From Mycobacterium sp. shizuoka-1 (GTDB lineage Bacteria > Actinomycetota > Actinomycetes > Mycobacteriales > Mycobacteriaceae): a stretch of DNA of 57,550 nucleotides. The position numbers were made by a program, and so were the translations under genes. Positions 1 to 9,578 of this stretch are shown here, piece by piece. Below the pieces are notes generated by a model that was not told where the DNA came from, ran no database searches, and saw nothing but the letters and a program-made list of their open reading frames with translations. Positions within the stretch are counted from its first letter, which is position 1; every line of letters begins with the position of its first letter. The DNA lies in NCBI RefSeq assembly GCF_002723835.1, contig NZ_BEWG01000020.1, positions 110,630 through 168,179 on the forward strand. The letters are read 5' to 3'.

Positions 1-878
<878 letters not shown>

Positions 879-1004
879 TCACCTTTTGCAATTTCGGGCG
901 TTTCTGCTAGTGGCAAACCTTAAAAAAGGTTAAAGCCCCACGAAAGATTGGCGTTCCCCCAGGTAATTCGGACGGTAAACCGGGCCGTGGCCATCTCGTT
1001 ACCT

Positions 1005-1031
1005 GATCGTGATGTGACGTAAATCACGATC
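1005..1031. promoter_or_regulatory. CRP-like operator within a 9-bp inverted repeat, upstream of rpfA
   Basis: Positions 1013-1028 read TGTGACGTAAATCACG, matching the CRP/Cmr consensus TGTGA-N6-TCACA except at the last base. It lies in a larger perfect inverted repeat, GATCGTGAT (1005-1013) and ATCACGATC (1023-1031). M. tuberculosis rpfA is a known target of the cAMP receptor protein Rv3676, so control of rpfA is the natural reading. The right arm overlaps the moaD2 stop codon, so a terminator role for the hairpin cannot be excluded, although no U-tract follows. A candidate minus-strand -10 (TAAGGT, 917-922) lies between the site and the riboswitch. Confidence 0.65.
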
Positions 1032-1299
1032 ATCCGCCGGCGAACGGGGGTAACACGTCCAAGGTCTGGCCCGACCGCAGTTCGCTGGCCTGATCGCGGA
1101 CCGCGATGCCGTCGCACAGATACGAGCATCGCTGCAACACCCGTGCCAATTCGTCACTGCGGCAACACAGTTGGTCCACCACATCGGCCACTGTGGCCCC
1201 TTGCGACACACTCACCTCATCGGACTCGGCGCCCGCGGCGGCCCGGGCCGCGGCGAAGAAACGCACTGTCACGGTCACGGGGTTACTCACCTCAGCCAC
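1030..1299 (-). CDS. moaD2: MoaD family molybdopterin synthase small subunit
   Basis: Ubiquitin-fold sulphur carrier that, with MoaE, puts the dithiolene sulphurs into molybdopterin. The 89-residue protein ends in the Gly-Gly tail (LPPFAGG) that is adenylated and thiocarboxylated. Residues CSYLCDGIAVR and the length match M. tuberculosis MoaD2. The chosen start is GTG at 1297-1299, overlapping the moaA2 stop by 8 bases; a second GTG three codons on (1288-1290) is possible. It is the last gene of the YccF-moaA2-moaD2 run. No moaE or moaC lies in the window. Confidence 0.92.
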   Translation of the reverse strand: MAEVSNPVTVTVRFFAAARAAAGAESDEVSVSQGATVADVVDQLCCRSDELARVLQRCSYLCDGIAVRDQASELRSGQTLDVLPPFAGG

Positions 1300-2356
1300 C
1301 GATCGCGCTCATCGGCCGTTGCGGCTGCACGAAACCCGGGTCGTTGATGCCGTGTCCGGCCGCCTTGCGCCACATCGCTGCACGCCAGGTCGCCTCCAGC
1401 GCGTCGTCGTCGGCACCGCCCCGCAACAACGCCCGCAGGTCGGTCTCATCGGCGGCGAACAGACAATTGCGAATCTGCCCGTCGGCGGTCAGGCGGGTCC
1501 GGTCGCACGCCGAGCAGAACGCGTGCGATACCGACGCGATGATGCCCACGGTGGCCGGGCCGCCGTTGACCTGCCACAGCTGAGCCGGCGCCGATCCCCG
1601 CGGAGCGGGATCGGCAACCAGGTCGAAGTGCGCGGCCAACTCGGCGAAAATCTCGTCGGCGCCCAGGCTGGACTCGCGGCTCCACAGGTGTGCGGCGTCG
1701 AGCGGCATCTGTTCGATGATGCGCAGCTGGTAGCCGAAGCGCAGGCAGTAGTCCAGCAGTTCGACGGCGTCCGTGAGGCCGCTGACCGGGTCCAGCACCG
1801 CGTTGACCTTCACCGGCCCCAGGCCCGCGGCGGCGGCCGCCGACAGGCCCTCCAGGACGTCGGTGAGCCGGTCGCGCCGGGTGATGGCGGCGAAATGTTC
1901 GGCGTCCAGGCTGTCCAGCGAGACGTTGACCCGATCCAGCCCGGCGTCGGCCAGGCCCTGGGCCCGCCGCGCCAGCCCCACCCCGTTCGTCGTCAGTGCG
2001 ATCTCCGGGCGGGGCCGCAGCGCGGCCACCGCCGCGACGACGTCCTCGAGCCCTCGGTAGAGCAGCGGCTCGCCGCCGGTGAAGCGCACGCTGTCGATTC
2101 CCAGCCGGGTCACCGCCAGCGTCAGCAGCCGGGTCAGCTCGTCGCGGGTCAGGAGTTCGTCGCCGGGCAGCCAGTCCAGGCCCTCGGCCGGCATGCAATA
2201 GGTACAGCGCAGATTGCACCGATCTGTCAGCGACACCCGTAGGTCGGTGGCCACCCGGCCGAAGGTGTCGACGAGTGGACCGCTGCGCGGCATGTCGGCC
2301 GGGTGCTCCTGCGGGTCGCGGCGGATCGCCGGCAGCCCGAGCGAGGTCATCGTCAT
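1292..2356 (-). CDS. moaA2: GTP 3',8-cyclase MoaA (radical SAM)
   Basis: Radical-SAM enzyme for the first step of molybdenum cofactor synthesis, turning GTP into the precursor of cyclic pyranopterin monophosphate. The 354-residue protein has the SAM cluster motif CNLRCTYC (Cys47, Cys51, Cys54), the GGEPLL motif, a C-terminal second 4Fe-4S set (FCSACDRTRL...NCLF) and the terminal Gly-Gly needed for activity. Start ATG 2354-2356 forms an ATGA overlap with the stop of the upstream YccF gene, pointing to coupled translation. The frame stays open further upstream, but that stretch is the YccF gene in another frame. Confidence 0.95.
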   Translation of the reverse strand: MTMTSLGLPAIRRDPQEHPADMPRSGPLVDTFGRVATDLRVSLTDRCNLRCTYCMPAEGLDWLPGDELLTRDELTRLLTLAVTRLGIDSVRFTGGEPLLYRGLEDVVAAVAALRPRPEIALTTNGVGLARRAQGLADAGLDRVNVSLDSLDAEHFAAITRRDRLTDVLEGLSAAAAAGLGPVKVNAVLDPVSGLTDAVELLDYCLRFGYQLRIIEQMPLDAAHLWSRESSLGADEIFAELAAHFDLVADPAPRGSAPAQLWQVNGGPATVGIIASVSHAFCSACDRTRLTADGQIRNCLFAADETDLRALLRGGADDDALEATWRAAMWRKAAGHGINDPGFVQPQRPMSAIGG

Positions 2357-2745
2357 GCCGCCGCCCAGGCCTGGTCGGTGGGCACGATCTCCTTGCCCAG
2401 CGGCACCAGCGAGACCGGAATGAGTTTGAGATTGGCCAGCGCCAACGGGATTCCGACGATGGTGATCGCCATCGCCACCGCACTGACCACGTGGCCGATC
2501 GCCAGCCACAGCCCGAACAGCAGCACCCAGATCACGTTGCCCACCAGGGCACCCGGTCGCGGACCGGGCTTGTCGACGATGGTTCGCCCGAACGGCCACA
2601 GGGCATAGTTCGCGATCCGCAGTGCGGCGAATCCGAACGGAATGGTGACGATCAGGACAAAGCAGATCAGCGCGGCCAGCAGATAGCCGAGGGCCAGCCA
2701 GAGCCCGCCGAACAGCAACCAGATGACGTTCAGGATCAGGCGCAT
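2353..2745 (-). CDS. YccF family inner-membrane protein
   Basis: A 130-residue protein with two copies of the YccF domain (about 5-55 and 66-118). Each has a pair of hydrophobic helices and the repeated pattern NVIWLLFGGLWLALGY / NVIWVLLFGLWLAIGH. The family is widespread but of unknown function. It sits upstream of moaA2 as M. tuberculosis Rv0870c does and overlaps it by 4 bases (ATGA). Nothing in the sequence ties it chemically to molybdopterin synthesis. Confidence 0.88.
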   Translation of the reverse strand: MRLILNVIWLLFGGLWLALGYLLAALICFVLIVTIPFGFAALRIANYALWPFGRTIVDKPGPRPGALVGNVIWVLLFGLWLAIGHVVSAVAMAITIVGIPLALANLKLIPVSLVPLGKEIVPTDQAWAAA

Positions 2746-2811
2746 GTCTCCTCCAGCGGTTTGCCCAGCCTACCGAACCAAACAGGGGTGCTGGCCCTAC
2801 GTGTTCCCGAG

Positions 2812-2817
2812 TAGGAT
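2812..2817 (+). promoter_or_regulatory. Candidate -10 element for cspB
   Basis: TAGGAT in the intergenic stretch before cspB fits the mycobacterial SigA -10 pattern TANNNT. A start near 2824 would give a leader of about 70 bases, a plausible arrangement for a cold-shock gene. No clear -35 was found. Confidence 0.4.
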
Positions 2818-2892
2818 CACCGACACGCGTCTCGCACCGGCGGGACGCTTCGTCATGTTGTCATGGACCCGTTAGACAAGCAGGTGAGACCA

Positions 2893-3303
2893 GTGCCGAC
2901 CGGCAAGGTGAAGTGGTACGACGCCGAGAAGGGATTCGGCTTCCTGTCCCAGGAGGACGGCGAGGACGTCTACGTGCGCGCGTCGGCGCTGCCCGAGGGG
3001 GTCGAAGGTCTCAAGGCCGGCCAGAAGGTGGAGTTCGGTGTCGCCTCCGGGCGTCGCGGGCCGCAAGCGTTGAGCGTCAAGCTGATCGACCCGCCGCCGA
3101 GCCTGACCCGCACGCGGCGCGAGTCCGCGCCGGTCGAGCGCAAGCACACCCCGGACGAACTGCACGGCATGGTCGAGGACATGATCACCTTGCTGGAAGG
3201 CGCGGTGCAGCCCGAACTGCGCAAGGGCCGCTACCCGGATCGCAAGGTTGCGCGGCGGGTGTCCGAGGTCGTCAAGGCAGTCGCTCGGGAGCTCGACGCC
3301 TAA
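2893..3303 (+). CDS. cspB: Cold-shock domain protein CspB with C-terminal extension
   Basis: Nucleic-acid-binding cold-shock protein of 136 residues. The N-terminal ~65 residues are a cold-shock domain with the RNP1-like [18 protein letters not shown]-terminal helical extension (about 85-136, [20 protein letters not shown] onward) is characteristic of the mycobacterial CspB/Rv0871 group. GTG at 2893 is chosen because it begins the family-typical [10 protein letters not shown]. The in-frame ATG at 2863 would add 10 residues. It is divergent from the YccF-moaA2-moaD2 operon. Confidence 0.92.
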   Translation: MPTGKVKWYDAEKGFGFLSQEDGEDVYVRASALPEGVEGLKAGQKVEFGVASGRRGPQALSVKLIDPPPSLTRTRRESAPVERKHTPDELHGMVEDMITLLEGAVQPELRKGRYPDRKVARRVSEVVKAVARELDA

Positions 3304-3327
3304 CCGCCGCTCGGGAACACTGGACCC

Positions 3328-4335
3328 GTGGGTGCCTATGTCGCCGGCGGCGGCGAGTTCAATCGCGATACCAACTACATCACCACCCGGATCACCGCTG
3401 ACGGTGCCGACGGCTATCCGGTCGAGCCCGGCCGGTACCGGCTGATCGTCGCGCGGGCCTGCCCGTGGGCGAATCGCACGATCATCGTGCGCCGGCTGCT
3501 CGGTCTGGAGGACGTGCTGTCCATCGGGTTCTGCGGGCCGACGCACGACGAGCGCAGCTGGACCTTCGATCTGGATCCCGGCGGCGTGGACCCGGTGCTG
3601 AAGATCCCGCGACTGCAGGACGCCTACTTCGCCCGGTTCGCCGACTACCCCAAGGGCATCACGGTGCCGGCGATCGTCGACGTCACCACCGGGCAGGTCG
3701 TCACCAACGACTTCGCACAGATGACGCTGGACTTCTCCACCCAGTGGTCGGCCTATCACCGGCCCGGTGCTCCGGCGCTGTATCCCGAGCCGCTGCGCGA
3801 CGAGATCGACGAAGTGGCCCGACGGATCTACACCGAGGTCAACAACGGCGTCTACCGGTGCGGGTTCGCCGGCTCACAAGAGTCGTACGAGAGCGCCTAC
3901 GACCGGTTGTTCGCGGCGCTGGACTGGCTTTCGGAGCGGCTGGCCGACCGGCGCTACCTGGTCGGCGACACGATCACCGAGGCCGACGTGCGGCTGTTCA
4001 CCACGCTGGCCCGCTTCGATCCGGTGTATCACGGCCACTTCAAGTGCAACCGGACCAAACTCGCCGAGATGCCGGTGCTGTGGGCCTACGCCCGCGACCT
4101 GTTCCAGACACCGGGATTCGGCGACACCACCGACTTCGTCCAAATCAAACAGCACTACTACATCGTGCACGCCGACATCAATCCGACCGGGATCGTGCCG
4201 AAGGGCCCCGAACTGGCCAACTGGCTGACACCTCATGGGCGAGAAGCCCTGGGCGGCAGGCCGTTCGGCGACGGAACTCCGCCGGGGCCGACGCCCGAAG
4301 CCGAGCGAGTGCCGGCCGGTCACGGTGCGGTCTAA
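3328..4335 (+). CDS. Xi-class glutathione S-transferase fold, S-glutathionyl-(hydro)quinone reductase-like
   Basis: A 335-residue member of the YqjG/ECM4 family, which reductively removes thiol adducts from hydroquinones. The N-terminal thioredoxin fold contains the catalytic motif CPWA (Cys45 in RACPWANR), and an all-helical C-terminal GST domain follows, including YLVGDTITEADVRLFTTLARFD. Start is GTG 3328. Mycobacteria make mycothiol rather than glutathione, so the thiol partner is probably mycothiol (inference). It lies 24 bases after cspB, and its stop overlaps the stop of the convergent DUF2771 gene by 4 bases. Confidence 0.88.
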   Translation: MGAYVAGGGEFNRDTNYITTRITADGADGYPVEPGRYRLIVARACPWANRTIIVRRLLGLEDVLSIGFCGPTHDERSWTFDLDPGGVDPVLKIPRLQDAYFARFADYPKGITVPAIVDVTTGQVVTNDFAQMTLDFSTQWSAYHRPGAPALYPEPLRDEIDEVARRIYTEVNNGVYRCGFAGSQESYESAYDRLFAALDWLSERLADRRYLVGDTITEADVRLFTTLARFDPVYHGHFKCNRTKLAEMPVLWAYARDLFQTPGFGDTTDFVQIKQHYYIVHADINPTGIVPKGPELANWLTPHGREALGGRPFGDGTPPGPTPEAERVPAGHGAV

Positions 4336-4823
4336 GGCCAGACCAGGCGCACCGACCACTCCGCGTGCGGAGCGTCGCGCAACTCGCCGTTCTGATCCTG
4401 CACCAGGGTGAGTAGCTGCACCACCACTCCGGTCAGCTTGCCGCGTTGCGGATCCACGGTCGGAATGGTCACGGCCAGTTCGGTATTCGGCCGAAAGAGG
4501 GTGGTCGTCGAGTTGCGTTCGTCCTCGTAGACGCGCAGTAGCCGCCAAGGCGCCCGGCCGATCGACGTCGGCACCGACAGCTGGACGGGGTAGCGCTCGT
4601 CGACCGACAGTTCGCCCTGGGTCTGCGGGTTCTGGCAGTCGTTGAGGTTCGTCACGTTGCAGTACACGAACGGCCCGACGCGTACCGAATGTCCGTGCGA
4701 ATACGCACTGATCTCGGGCAGCCGCGAGCCGGTGTCGCGGGTCAGCGCCCACGCGCCGATCCCCGCACCGGCTGACGCCAGGACGACGAGAACCGCCAGG
4801 AGCCAGCGGATCGAGCGGCTCAC
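4332..4823 (-). CDS. DUF2771 exported protein
   Basis: A 163-residue protein with one N-terminal hydrophobic helix (about 5-24, WLLAVLVVLASAGAGIGAWAL), acting as signal or anchor, then an extracytoplasmic domain containing VYCNVTNLNDC. It corresponds to M. tuberculosis Rv0875c by position and type; function unknown. Start GTG 4821-4823 overlaps the stop of the upstream MFS gene (GTGA), so the two are probably co-translated. Confidence 0.82.
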   Translation of the reverse strand: MSRSIRWLLAVLVVLASAGAGIGAWALTRDTGSRLPEISAYSHGHSVRVGPFVYCNVTNLNDCQNPQTQGELSVDERYPVQLSVPTSIGRAPWRLLRVYEDERNSTTTLFRPNTELAVTIPTVDPQRGKLTGVVVQLLTLVQDQNGELRDAPHAEWSVRLVWP

Positions 4824-6529
4824 CGGTTGGTCACCGCCGACGCGCCTTCGGGCTCGGCCAGCACCGGCCGATTGCCGCCGAAACCGGGGATCAGGGAATC
4901 GCCGCGGTAGCTGACGATGGTCTGGGCCAGACCGAGGATCAGCAGCGCGGCAATAGCGGTGAAACCGACCCACAGTTGGGTCGACACCAGCACTCCGAGT
5001 GCACCGCCGAGCACCCAGGACAGCTGCAGGACCGACTCCGAGCGGCCGAACGCCGACGCCCGCGACTCCTCGGGTAGGTCGTCCTGCAGCGAGGCGTCCA
5101 GCGAGGCCTTGGCGATCGCCGTCGATCCTGAGGTGATCAGTGCGGCCACCGCAACGACGATCAGGTTGCCGGTGACGGCGGCCACCAGGGCCATCACCGT
5201 CACCGCGACCGTGGCCCGCGCGACCAGCATCGCCGGCCGGCCCAGCTTCATCCGGGCGGCGGTGAAGTTGCCTGCGAAGTTCCCGATTCCGGCGGCCGCG
5301 CCGATCAGGCCGAGCATGGCCAACTGCTCCCAGCTGTTCCCCTCGTGAGACTTCGCCACGAACGCCGGATACAGGAACAGGAACCCGACCATCGCCTTGA
5401 TCGTGCAGTTGCCCCACAGCGAGGTGATGATGTTGCGGCCCAACGGCTGTCGACGGGCACCCTTCTTGTTCGCCGGTTCGTGGTCGGCGCGCCACAGCGG
5501 GCCGGTGTCGCCGTGATAGGTCAAGGTGGCCGGCACCTCGCCTTCGGTCACCTCCACCCAGCGTGGGATCCGCATCGACCACGACGCGCCCGCCACCGAG
5601 ACGAAGACGACGACGAACAGCGCGCCCGGCAGCTGGAAGATCGTGGTCAGCACATACTCCGCGCCGGCGGCGATACCGCCGCCGACGATCGTGCCGCCGA
5701 TCAGCCCGAACATCGTCAGCCGCGAATTCACCCGGACCAGGTCGATCGTCGGCGGCATCACCCGCGGGGTGACCGCGCTGCGCAGCACGCTGAACGACTT
5801 GGACAGCACCATCATTCCCAGCGCACACGGGTAGAGCACCCACGACGGGTAGCCGCCGGTGGCGCCGTCGTAGTTCATGATCAACACGATTCCCAGCGCG
5901 GTGCGCAGGATGAACGACATCGCCAGCGCCGCGCGCCTGCCGTGCTGGACGCGGTCCAACGCGGGACCGATCAGCGGGGCGATCACCGCGAACGGCGCGA
6001 TCGTGATGAGCAGATACAGCGCGACCTTGCCCTTGCTCTCCCCGGTCGCAGCGGCGAAGAACAAGGTGTTGGCCAGCGCCACCGCCATCGCCGAGTCCAC
6101 CGCGAAGTTGGCGACCACCGGCCAGGTCAGCGCGGTCAGGCCGGACTTGTCGGCGCCGTCGGCGGTCGCGGCCCGGTGCACCATCGAATACATCCGCGAG
6201 CCCATTTCGCGGCTACGCATCGCCGCCGCGCGGGTGACCGTCACACGCTCGCCGGCGGCGCCGCCGACGCCGCGAGCTCCCGGTGGCGGGGCCGACAGGT
6301 GCTCGGTGCGCTGATCCTGGTCACCCAGCGGCGGCAGGTATCGATTGGCACTGGGCATCGGGTTGGACCGCCGGGTGGCGCCCGGCCGGCGATAACCCTC
6401 CCCGTCGCTGGGGTAGTTGGCCATCCCGGGGTGTTCGTCGGGGGAGCCGGCCGAGGAGCGGCGGCCGAACGCCGGATTCGCGCGGGGTTCGTCACGCGGG
6501 CTTCCAGACACGCCACGATTGTCCCCCAT
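4820..6529 (-). CDS. MFS-type membrane transporter (Rv0876c-like)
   Basis: A 569-residue membrane protein. The first ~130 residues are hydrophilic and Pro/Arg-rich, followed by about 12 membrane helices of the major facilitator type, with the loop-2-like segment GPALDRVQHGRRAALAMS. The start ATG 6527-6529 gives MGDNRGVSGSPR; the frame remains open much further upstream, but that covers the divergent DUF3027 gene and is not used. Substrate unknown. It is coupled to the downstream DUF2771 lipoprotein-like gene, as in M. tuberculosis. Confidence 0.85.
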   Translation of the reverse strand: MGDNRGVSGSPRDEPRANPAFGRRSSAGSPDEHPGMANYPSDGEGYRRPGATRRSNPMPSANRYLPPLGDQDQRTEHLSAPPPGARGVGGAAGERVTVTRAAAMRSREMGSRMYSMVHRAATADGADKSGLTALTWPVVANFAVDSAMAVALANTLFFAAATGESKGKVALYLLITIAPFAVIAPLIGPALDRVQHGRRAALAMSFILRTALGIVLIMNYDGATGGYPSWVLYPCALGMMVLSKSFSVLRSAVTPRVMPPTIDLVRVNSRLTMFGLIGGTIVGGGIAAGAEYVLTTIFQLPGALFVVVFVSVAGASWSMRIPRWVEVTEGEVPATLTYHGDTGPLWRADHEPANKKGARRQPLGRNIITSLWGNCTIKAMVGFLFLYPAFVAKSHEGNSWEQLAMLGLIGAAAGIGNFAGNFTAARMKLGRPAMLVARATVAVTVMALVAAVTGNLIVVAVAALITSGSTAIAKASLDASLQDDLPEESRASAFGRSESVLQLSWVLGGALGVLVSTQLWVGFTAIAALLILGLAQTIVSYRGDSLIPGFGGNRPVLAEPEGASAVTNR

Positions 6530-6598
6530 GCCGACAGATGGGGCGCGCACGTGACCGGTGTGGCTGCGTACGCAGCCCGTGAGGCAAGATTGGTGACG

Positions 6599-7420
6599 AT
6601 GGACAGCTCGATCGACTCCGCAGCCCCCTACGCCCCGGCCCCGCCCGGCGCGCCGACGGACGCCGTCGCCGCCGTGCTGAGCGGCGCCGTGGACCAGGCA
6701 CGCCAGGCCATCGTGGAGTTCAGCGGCGACACCGTGGGCGAGTACCTCGGTGTCGGCTTCGAGGACGAGACCGCGGCAACCCACCGCTTCCTGGCGAACA
6801 TGCCCGGATATCAGGGCTGGCAGTGGGCGGTCGTGGTGGCGGCCTGCCCCGGCGCGGACCACGCCACGGTCAGTGAAGTGGTGCTGGTGCCCGGCCCGAC
6901 GGCACTGCTGGCCCCGGCGTGGGTGCCGTGGGAGGAGCGCGTCAAGCCCGGTGACCTGAGCCCGGGTGATCTGCTCGCACCCGCCAAGGACGATCCGCGG
7001 CTGGCCCCGGGATATACCGCCACCGGCGACCCCGCCATCGACGACGTGGCCTACGAGGTCGGTTTCGGTCGCCGCCAGGTGCTCAGCGCCCTCGGCCGCG
7101 ACGACGCCGCGCAGCGGTGGCACGACGGCGAGTTCGGACCCGGCGCGCCGATGGCCCGCGGCACCAAGCGGGTGTGCCGCGACTGCGGGTTCATGGTGCC
7201 GCTGGCTGGTGCCCTCGGCGCGATGTTCGGGGTGTGCTGCAACGAGATGTCCGCCGACGCCCATGTGGTCGACTTCGAGTACGGCTGCGGCGCGCATTCG
7301 GACACCCCGCCGCCGCCGGGCAGCGGCTCACCGTTGTACGACCCGTACGACGACGGTGTGCTCGAGGTCGTGGAGGTCACCACCGTCGTCGAGAGCCCCG
7401 AAACCGCCGAGCAGGACTAG
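6599..7420 (+). CDS. DUF3027 protein with Cys-rich zinc-ribbon-like end
   Basis: A 273-residue cytoplasmic protein matching the actinobacterial DUF3027 family (M. tuberculosis Rv0877). The conserved core includes YLGVGFEDETAATHRF, and a C-terminal cysteine cluster (CRDC at 193-196, then a CC pair and CGAH) probably binds zinc. Function unknown; the family is often found near cold-shock and MFS genes, as here. An alternative GTG lies two codons upstream (6593). The stop overlaps that of the convergent SRPBCC gene. Confidence 0.83.
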   Translation: MDSSIDSAAPYAPAPPGAPTDAVAAVLSGAVDQARQAIVEFSGDTVGEYLGVGFEDETAATHRFLANMPGYQGWQWAVVVAACPGADHATVSEVVLVPGPTALLAPAWVPWEERVKPGDLSPGDLLAPAKDDPRLAPGYTATGDPAIDDVAYEVGFGRRQVLSALGRDDAAQRWHDGEFGPGAPMARGTKRVCRDCGFMVPLAGALGAMFGVCCNEMSADAHVVDFEYGCGAHSDTPPPPGSGSPLYDPYDDGVLEVVEVTTVVESPETAEQD

Positions 7421-7869
7421 CGTTCGGCGGCGGCCTTGATCCGCGCCAGCGACGTGTTCATCCCTTCGACCAGTTCTTTCTCGAAGTTCGGCACCCCACC
7501 CATGACGGCGTTGACCGTCATCGACGAGACGGCCTTGACGCCGTTCTCGGCGTGGCGGGACTCGACGACCCGGGTGCCGGTGGCGGTCGGTTCGAGCTCG
7601 TAGCTCCACACGGTGTTGTTGGCGTTGACCCGGAACGCCAGCTTGCGCTCGGGAATCAGCTCGGTGATCGTCGACGTCGTCGGCCAGAACAGGTTGTTGC
7701 GACGGTTGAGGTTGACGGTGCGGGTGCCCGGACGCACCTGGCCCAGCGGCTTCATCAGCCGGCACTGCGGGCTCCACTTGGGCATGTTGCCCAGGTCCGA
7801 GATCAGCGACCACACCCGGCTGACCGGGGCATTGATCTCGATCTCTGCTTGTAACAGCGGCGCTGCCAT
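7417..7869 (-). CDS. SRPBCC (polyketide cyclase/START-like) protein
   Basis: A 150-residue START/Bet v1-fold protein starting MAAPLLQAEIEINAPVSRVW, the typical SRPBCC opening strand and helix, and ending in a long helix (VPNFEKELVEGMNTSLARIK). Such proteins bind hydrophobic ligands in a central cavity; the ligand is unknown. Its start overlaps the stop of the upstream DUF2530 gene (TGATG), so both form one unit. Confidence 0.82.
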   Translation of the reverse strand: MAAPLLQAEIEINAPVSRVWSLISDLGNMPKWSPQCRLMKPLGQVRPGTRTVNLNRRNNLFWPTTSTITELIPERKLAFRVNANNTVWSYELEPTATGTRVVESRHAENGVKAVSSMTVNAVMGGVPNFEKELVEGMNTSLARIKAAAER

Positions 7870-8159
7870 CACTTCTCCTTGTCGATTGTCTTCGGTTGTC
7901 GTGGTTCGAGGCCGGTCTGCGCGCCTCGCGCACCGCGTCGTACGGCGGTGCGTTGCCACAGGAAGATAGAGGTGCCGACCACCCCGGTGCCGAGCCCGGC
8001 GATCGCGATCGGGCGCCAGGACTCGAGCGCGGTGAGGGTGAATGCCGCCACGGTGACCAACGCCCACAGCACGGCGCCCGCGACGATGACGGGCCACGGA
8101 TCGAGCAGCGCGGCGGGCAGCGCCGGCGGCTCGGGTTCGGACGGCTGGTCGGAAGGCAT
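7869..8159 (-). CDS. DUF2530 small membrane protein
   Basis: A 96-residue protein with a Pro-rich N terminus and two membrane helices (about 26-45 and 52-68), then a basic tail. It corresponds to M. tuberculosis Rv0879c. Function unknown. It overlaps the downstream SRPBCC gene by one base and is divergent from the MarR gene. Confidence 0.82.
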   Translation of the reverse strand: MPSDQPSEPEPPALPAALLDPWPVIVAGAVLWALVTVAAFTLTALESWRPIAIAGLGTGVVGTSIFLWQRTAVRRGARGAQTGLEPRQPKTIDKEK

Positions 8160-8261
8160 TGTCGTCCAACCTAACCGATGGCCTCGGCGGCCTGCCGGGC
8201 ATCGGCCGCAGTTGCGGGTTCAGCGTGGATCGGGTCCGGTCGTGTCGTAGTCTTTGCGTTT

Positions 8262-8693
8262 GTGTTGGACGGTGACCAGCGGCTGGCCAGCGATTTGTCG
8301 CTGGCGGTGATGCGGCTTGCCCGCCAGTTGCGCTTCCGCCGTCCCGAATCACCGGTCACCCTTTCGCAGTTGTCGGCGCTGGCCACCCTGGCCAAAGACG
8401 GCGCGATGACGCCGGGGGTGCTGGCGGTCAAGGAACGGGTCCGGCCGCCGACGATGACCCGGGTGATCGCCTCGCTGGTCGACCTCGGGCTGGTGGTGCG
8501 GATGTCCCACCCCGCCGACGGCCGCCAGATCCTGATTGCGGTGTCCGAGGCCGGCGCCCGGCTGGTGGACAGCGAGCGCGAAGCCAGCCAGGAGTGGTTG
8601 CGTGGCAGGCTGGCGACGCTCGACCGGGAGGATCGCGGAATCCTGTTGCGGGCCGCCGATCTGATGACCGTGCTCGTCGACGAAGACGCGTGA
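8262..8693 (+). CDS. MarR family transcriptional regulator (Rv0880-like)
   Basis: A 143-residue winged-helix regulator. The recognition region is [23 protein letters not shown] and the wing is [18 protein letters not shown] 8262 gives the length and N terminus ([22 protein letters not shown]) seen in M. tuberculosis Rv0880. A TAGTCT element at 8248-8253, 8 bases before the start, suggests leaderless transcription. The gene overlaps the next one (methyltransferase) by GTGA. Confidence 0.9.
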   Translation: MLDGDQRLASDLSLAVMRLARQLRFRRPESPVTLSQLSALATLAKDGAMTPGVLAVKERVRPPTMTRVIASLVDLGLVVRMSHPADGRQILIAVSEAGARLVDSEREASQEWLRGRLATLDREDRGILLRAADLMTVLVDEDA

Positions 8694-9532
8694 GCGACAA
8701 CGTCTTCGGCGTGCCCGGCGGCCCTGAGGTCATCGACATCACCGACCCGGCGGATCCTCGCGTCGACGACTTCCGCGACCTCAACAGCGTCGACCGCAGG
8801 CCGGACCTGCCCAGCGGCAAGGGACTGGTGATCGCCGAGGGTGTGCTGGTGGCCCAGCGCATGATCGCGTCGCGGTTCACCCCGCACGCGTTCCTGGGTA
8901 CCGGCCGTCGGCTCGACGAACTGGCCGGCGACCTGATCGGGGTGAGAGCCCCGTTCTACCGCGCCTCCGCCGAGGTGATGGCCGACGTGGTCGGCTTTCA
9001 CCTCAACCGGGGTGTGCTCGCCGCGGCCCGGCGCCCGGCCGAGCTGACACCGGCAGAGGTCCTCGAGGGGGCCCGCACGGTCGCGGTCCTGGAAGGGGTC
9101 AACGACCACGAGAACCTGGGGTCGATCTTCCGCAACGCCGCGGGCCTCGGGGTGGACGCGGTGCTGTTCGGCACCGGGTGCGCGGACCCGCTGTACCGCC
9201 GCGCGGTGCGGGTGTCGATGGGTCATGCGCTGCTGGTGCCCTTCGCCCGAGCGCACCAGTGGCCGGGCGATCTCGGCGACCTGCGCGAGCGCCGGTTCCG
9301 GCTGCTGGCGATGACACCCGATCCGGCGGCGCAGACGCTGGCCGAGGCGATGGTCGGGCTTGCTGAGCAGAAGGTCGCAGTGCTGGTCGGTGCGGAGGGA
9401 CCAGGGCTGACCGAGACCGCGATGCGGGCCAGCGACGTTCGGGTCCGGATTCCGATGTCGCGGGGCACCGATTCGCTCAACGTCGCCACGGCTGCCGCGC
9501 TGGCGTTCTACGAGCGGGCGCGCACTCGATAG
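8690..9532 (+). CDS. TrmH/SpoU family RNA 2'-O-methyltransferase
   Basis: SAM-dependent 2'-O-ribose methyltransferase of 280 residues. An N-terminal substrate-binding domain (about 30-105) precedes the SPOUT knot, whose three motifs are visible: [31 protein letters not shown], and [22 protein letters not shown]. The exact RNA target is not evident. Start GTG 8690 overlaps the MarR stop (GTGA). It corresponds to M. tuberculosis Rv0881. Confidence 0.92.
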   Translation: MSDNVFGVPGGPEVIDITDPADPRVDDFRDLNSVDRRPDLPSGKGLVIAEGVLVAQRMIASRFTPHAFLGTGRRLDELAGDLIGVRAPFYRASAEVMADVVGFHLNRGVLAAARRPAELTPAEVLEGARTVAVLEGVNDHENLGSIFRNAAGLGVDAVLFGTGCADPLYRRAVRVSMGHALLVPFARAHQWPGDLGDLRERRFRLLAMTPDPAAQTLAEAMVGLAEQKVAVLVGAEGPGLTETAMRASDVRVRIPMSRGTDSLNVATAAALAFYERARTR

Positions 9533-9578
9533 GCTCTTTCGGAGGGCAGGAGCGAAGCGACCCGCGAGGAGGGCCGGC

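Noticed and set aside
916..931. AACCTTAAAAAAGGTT palindrome upstream of rpfA
   Set aside because: Short AT-rich dyad overlapping a possible -10 (917-922); no regulator is suggested and it may be chance.
6530..7297. Upstream extension of the MFS gene frame over the DUF3027 gene
   Set aside because: Low-complexity composition and antisense to a well-conserved gene; the ATG at 6529 fits the family.
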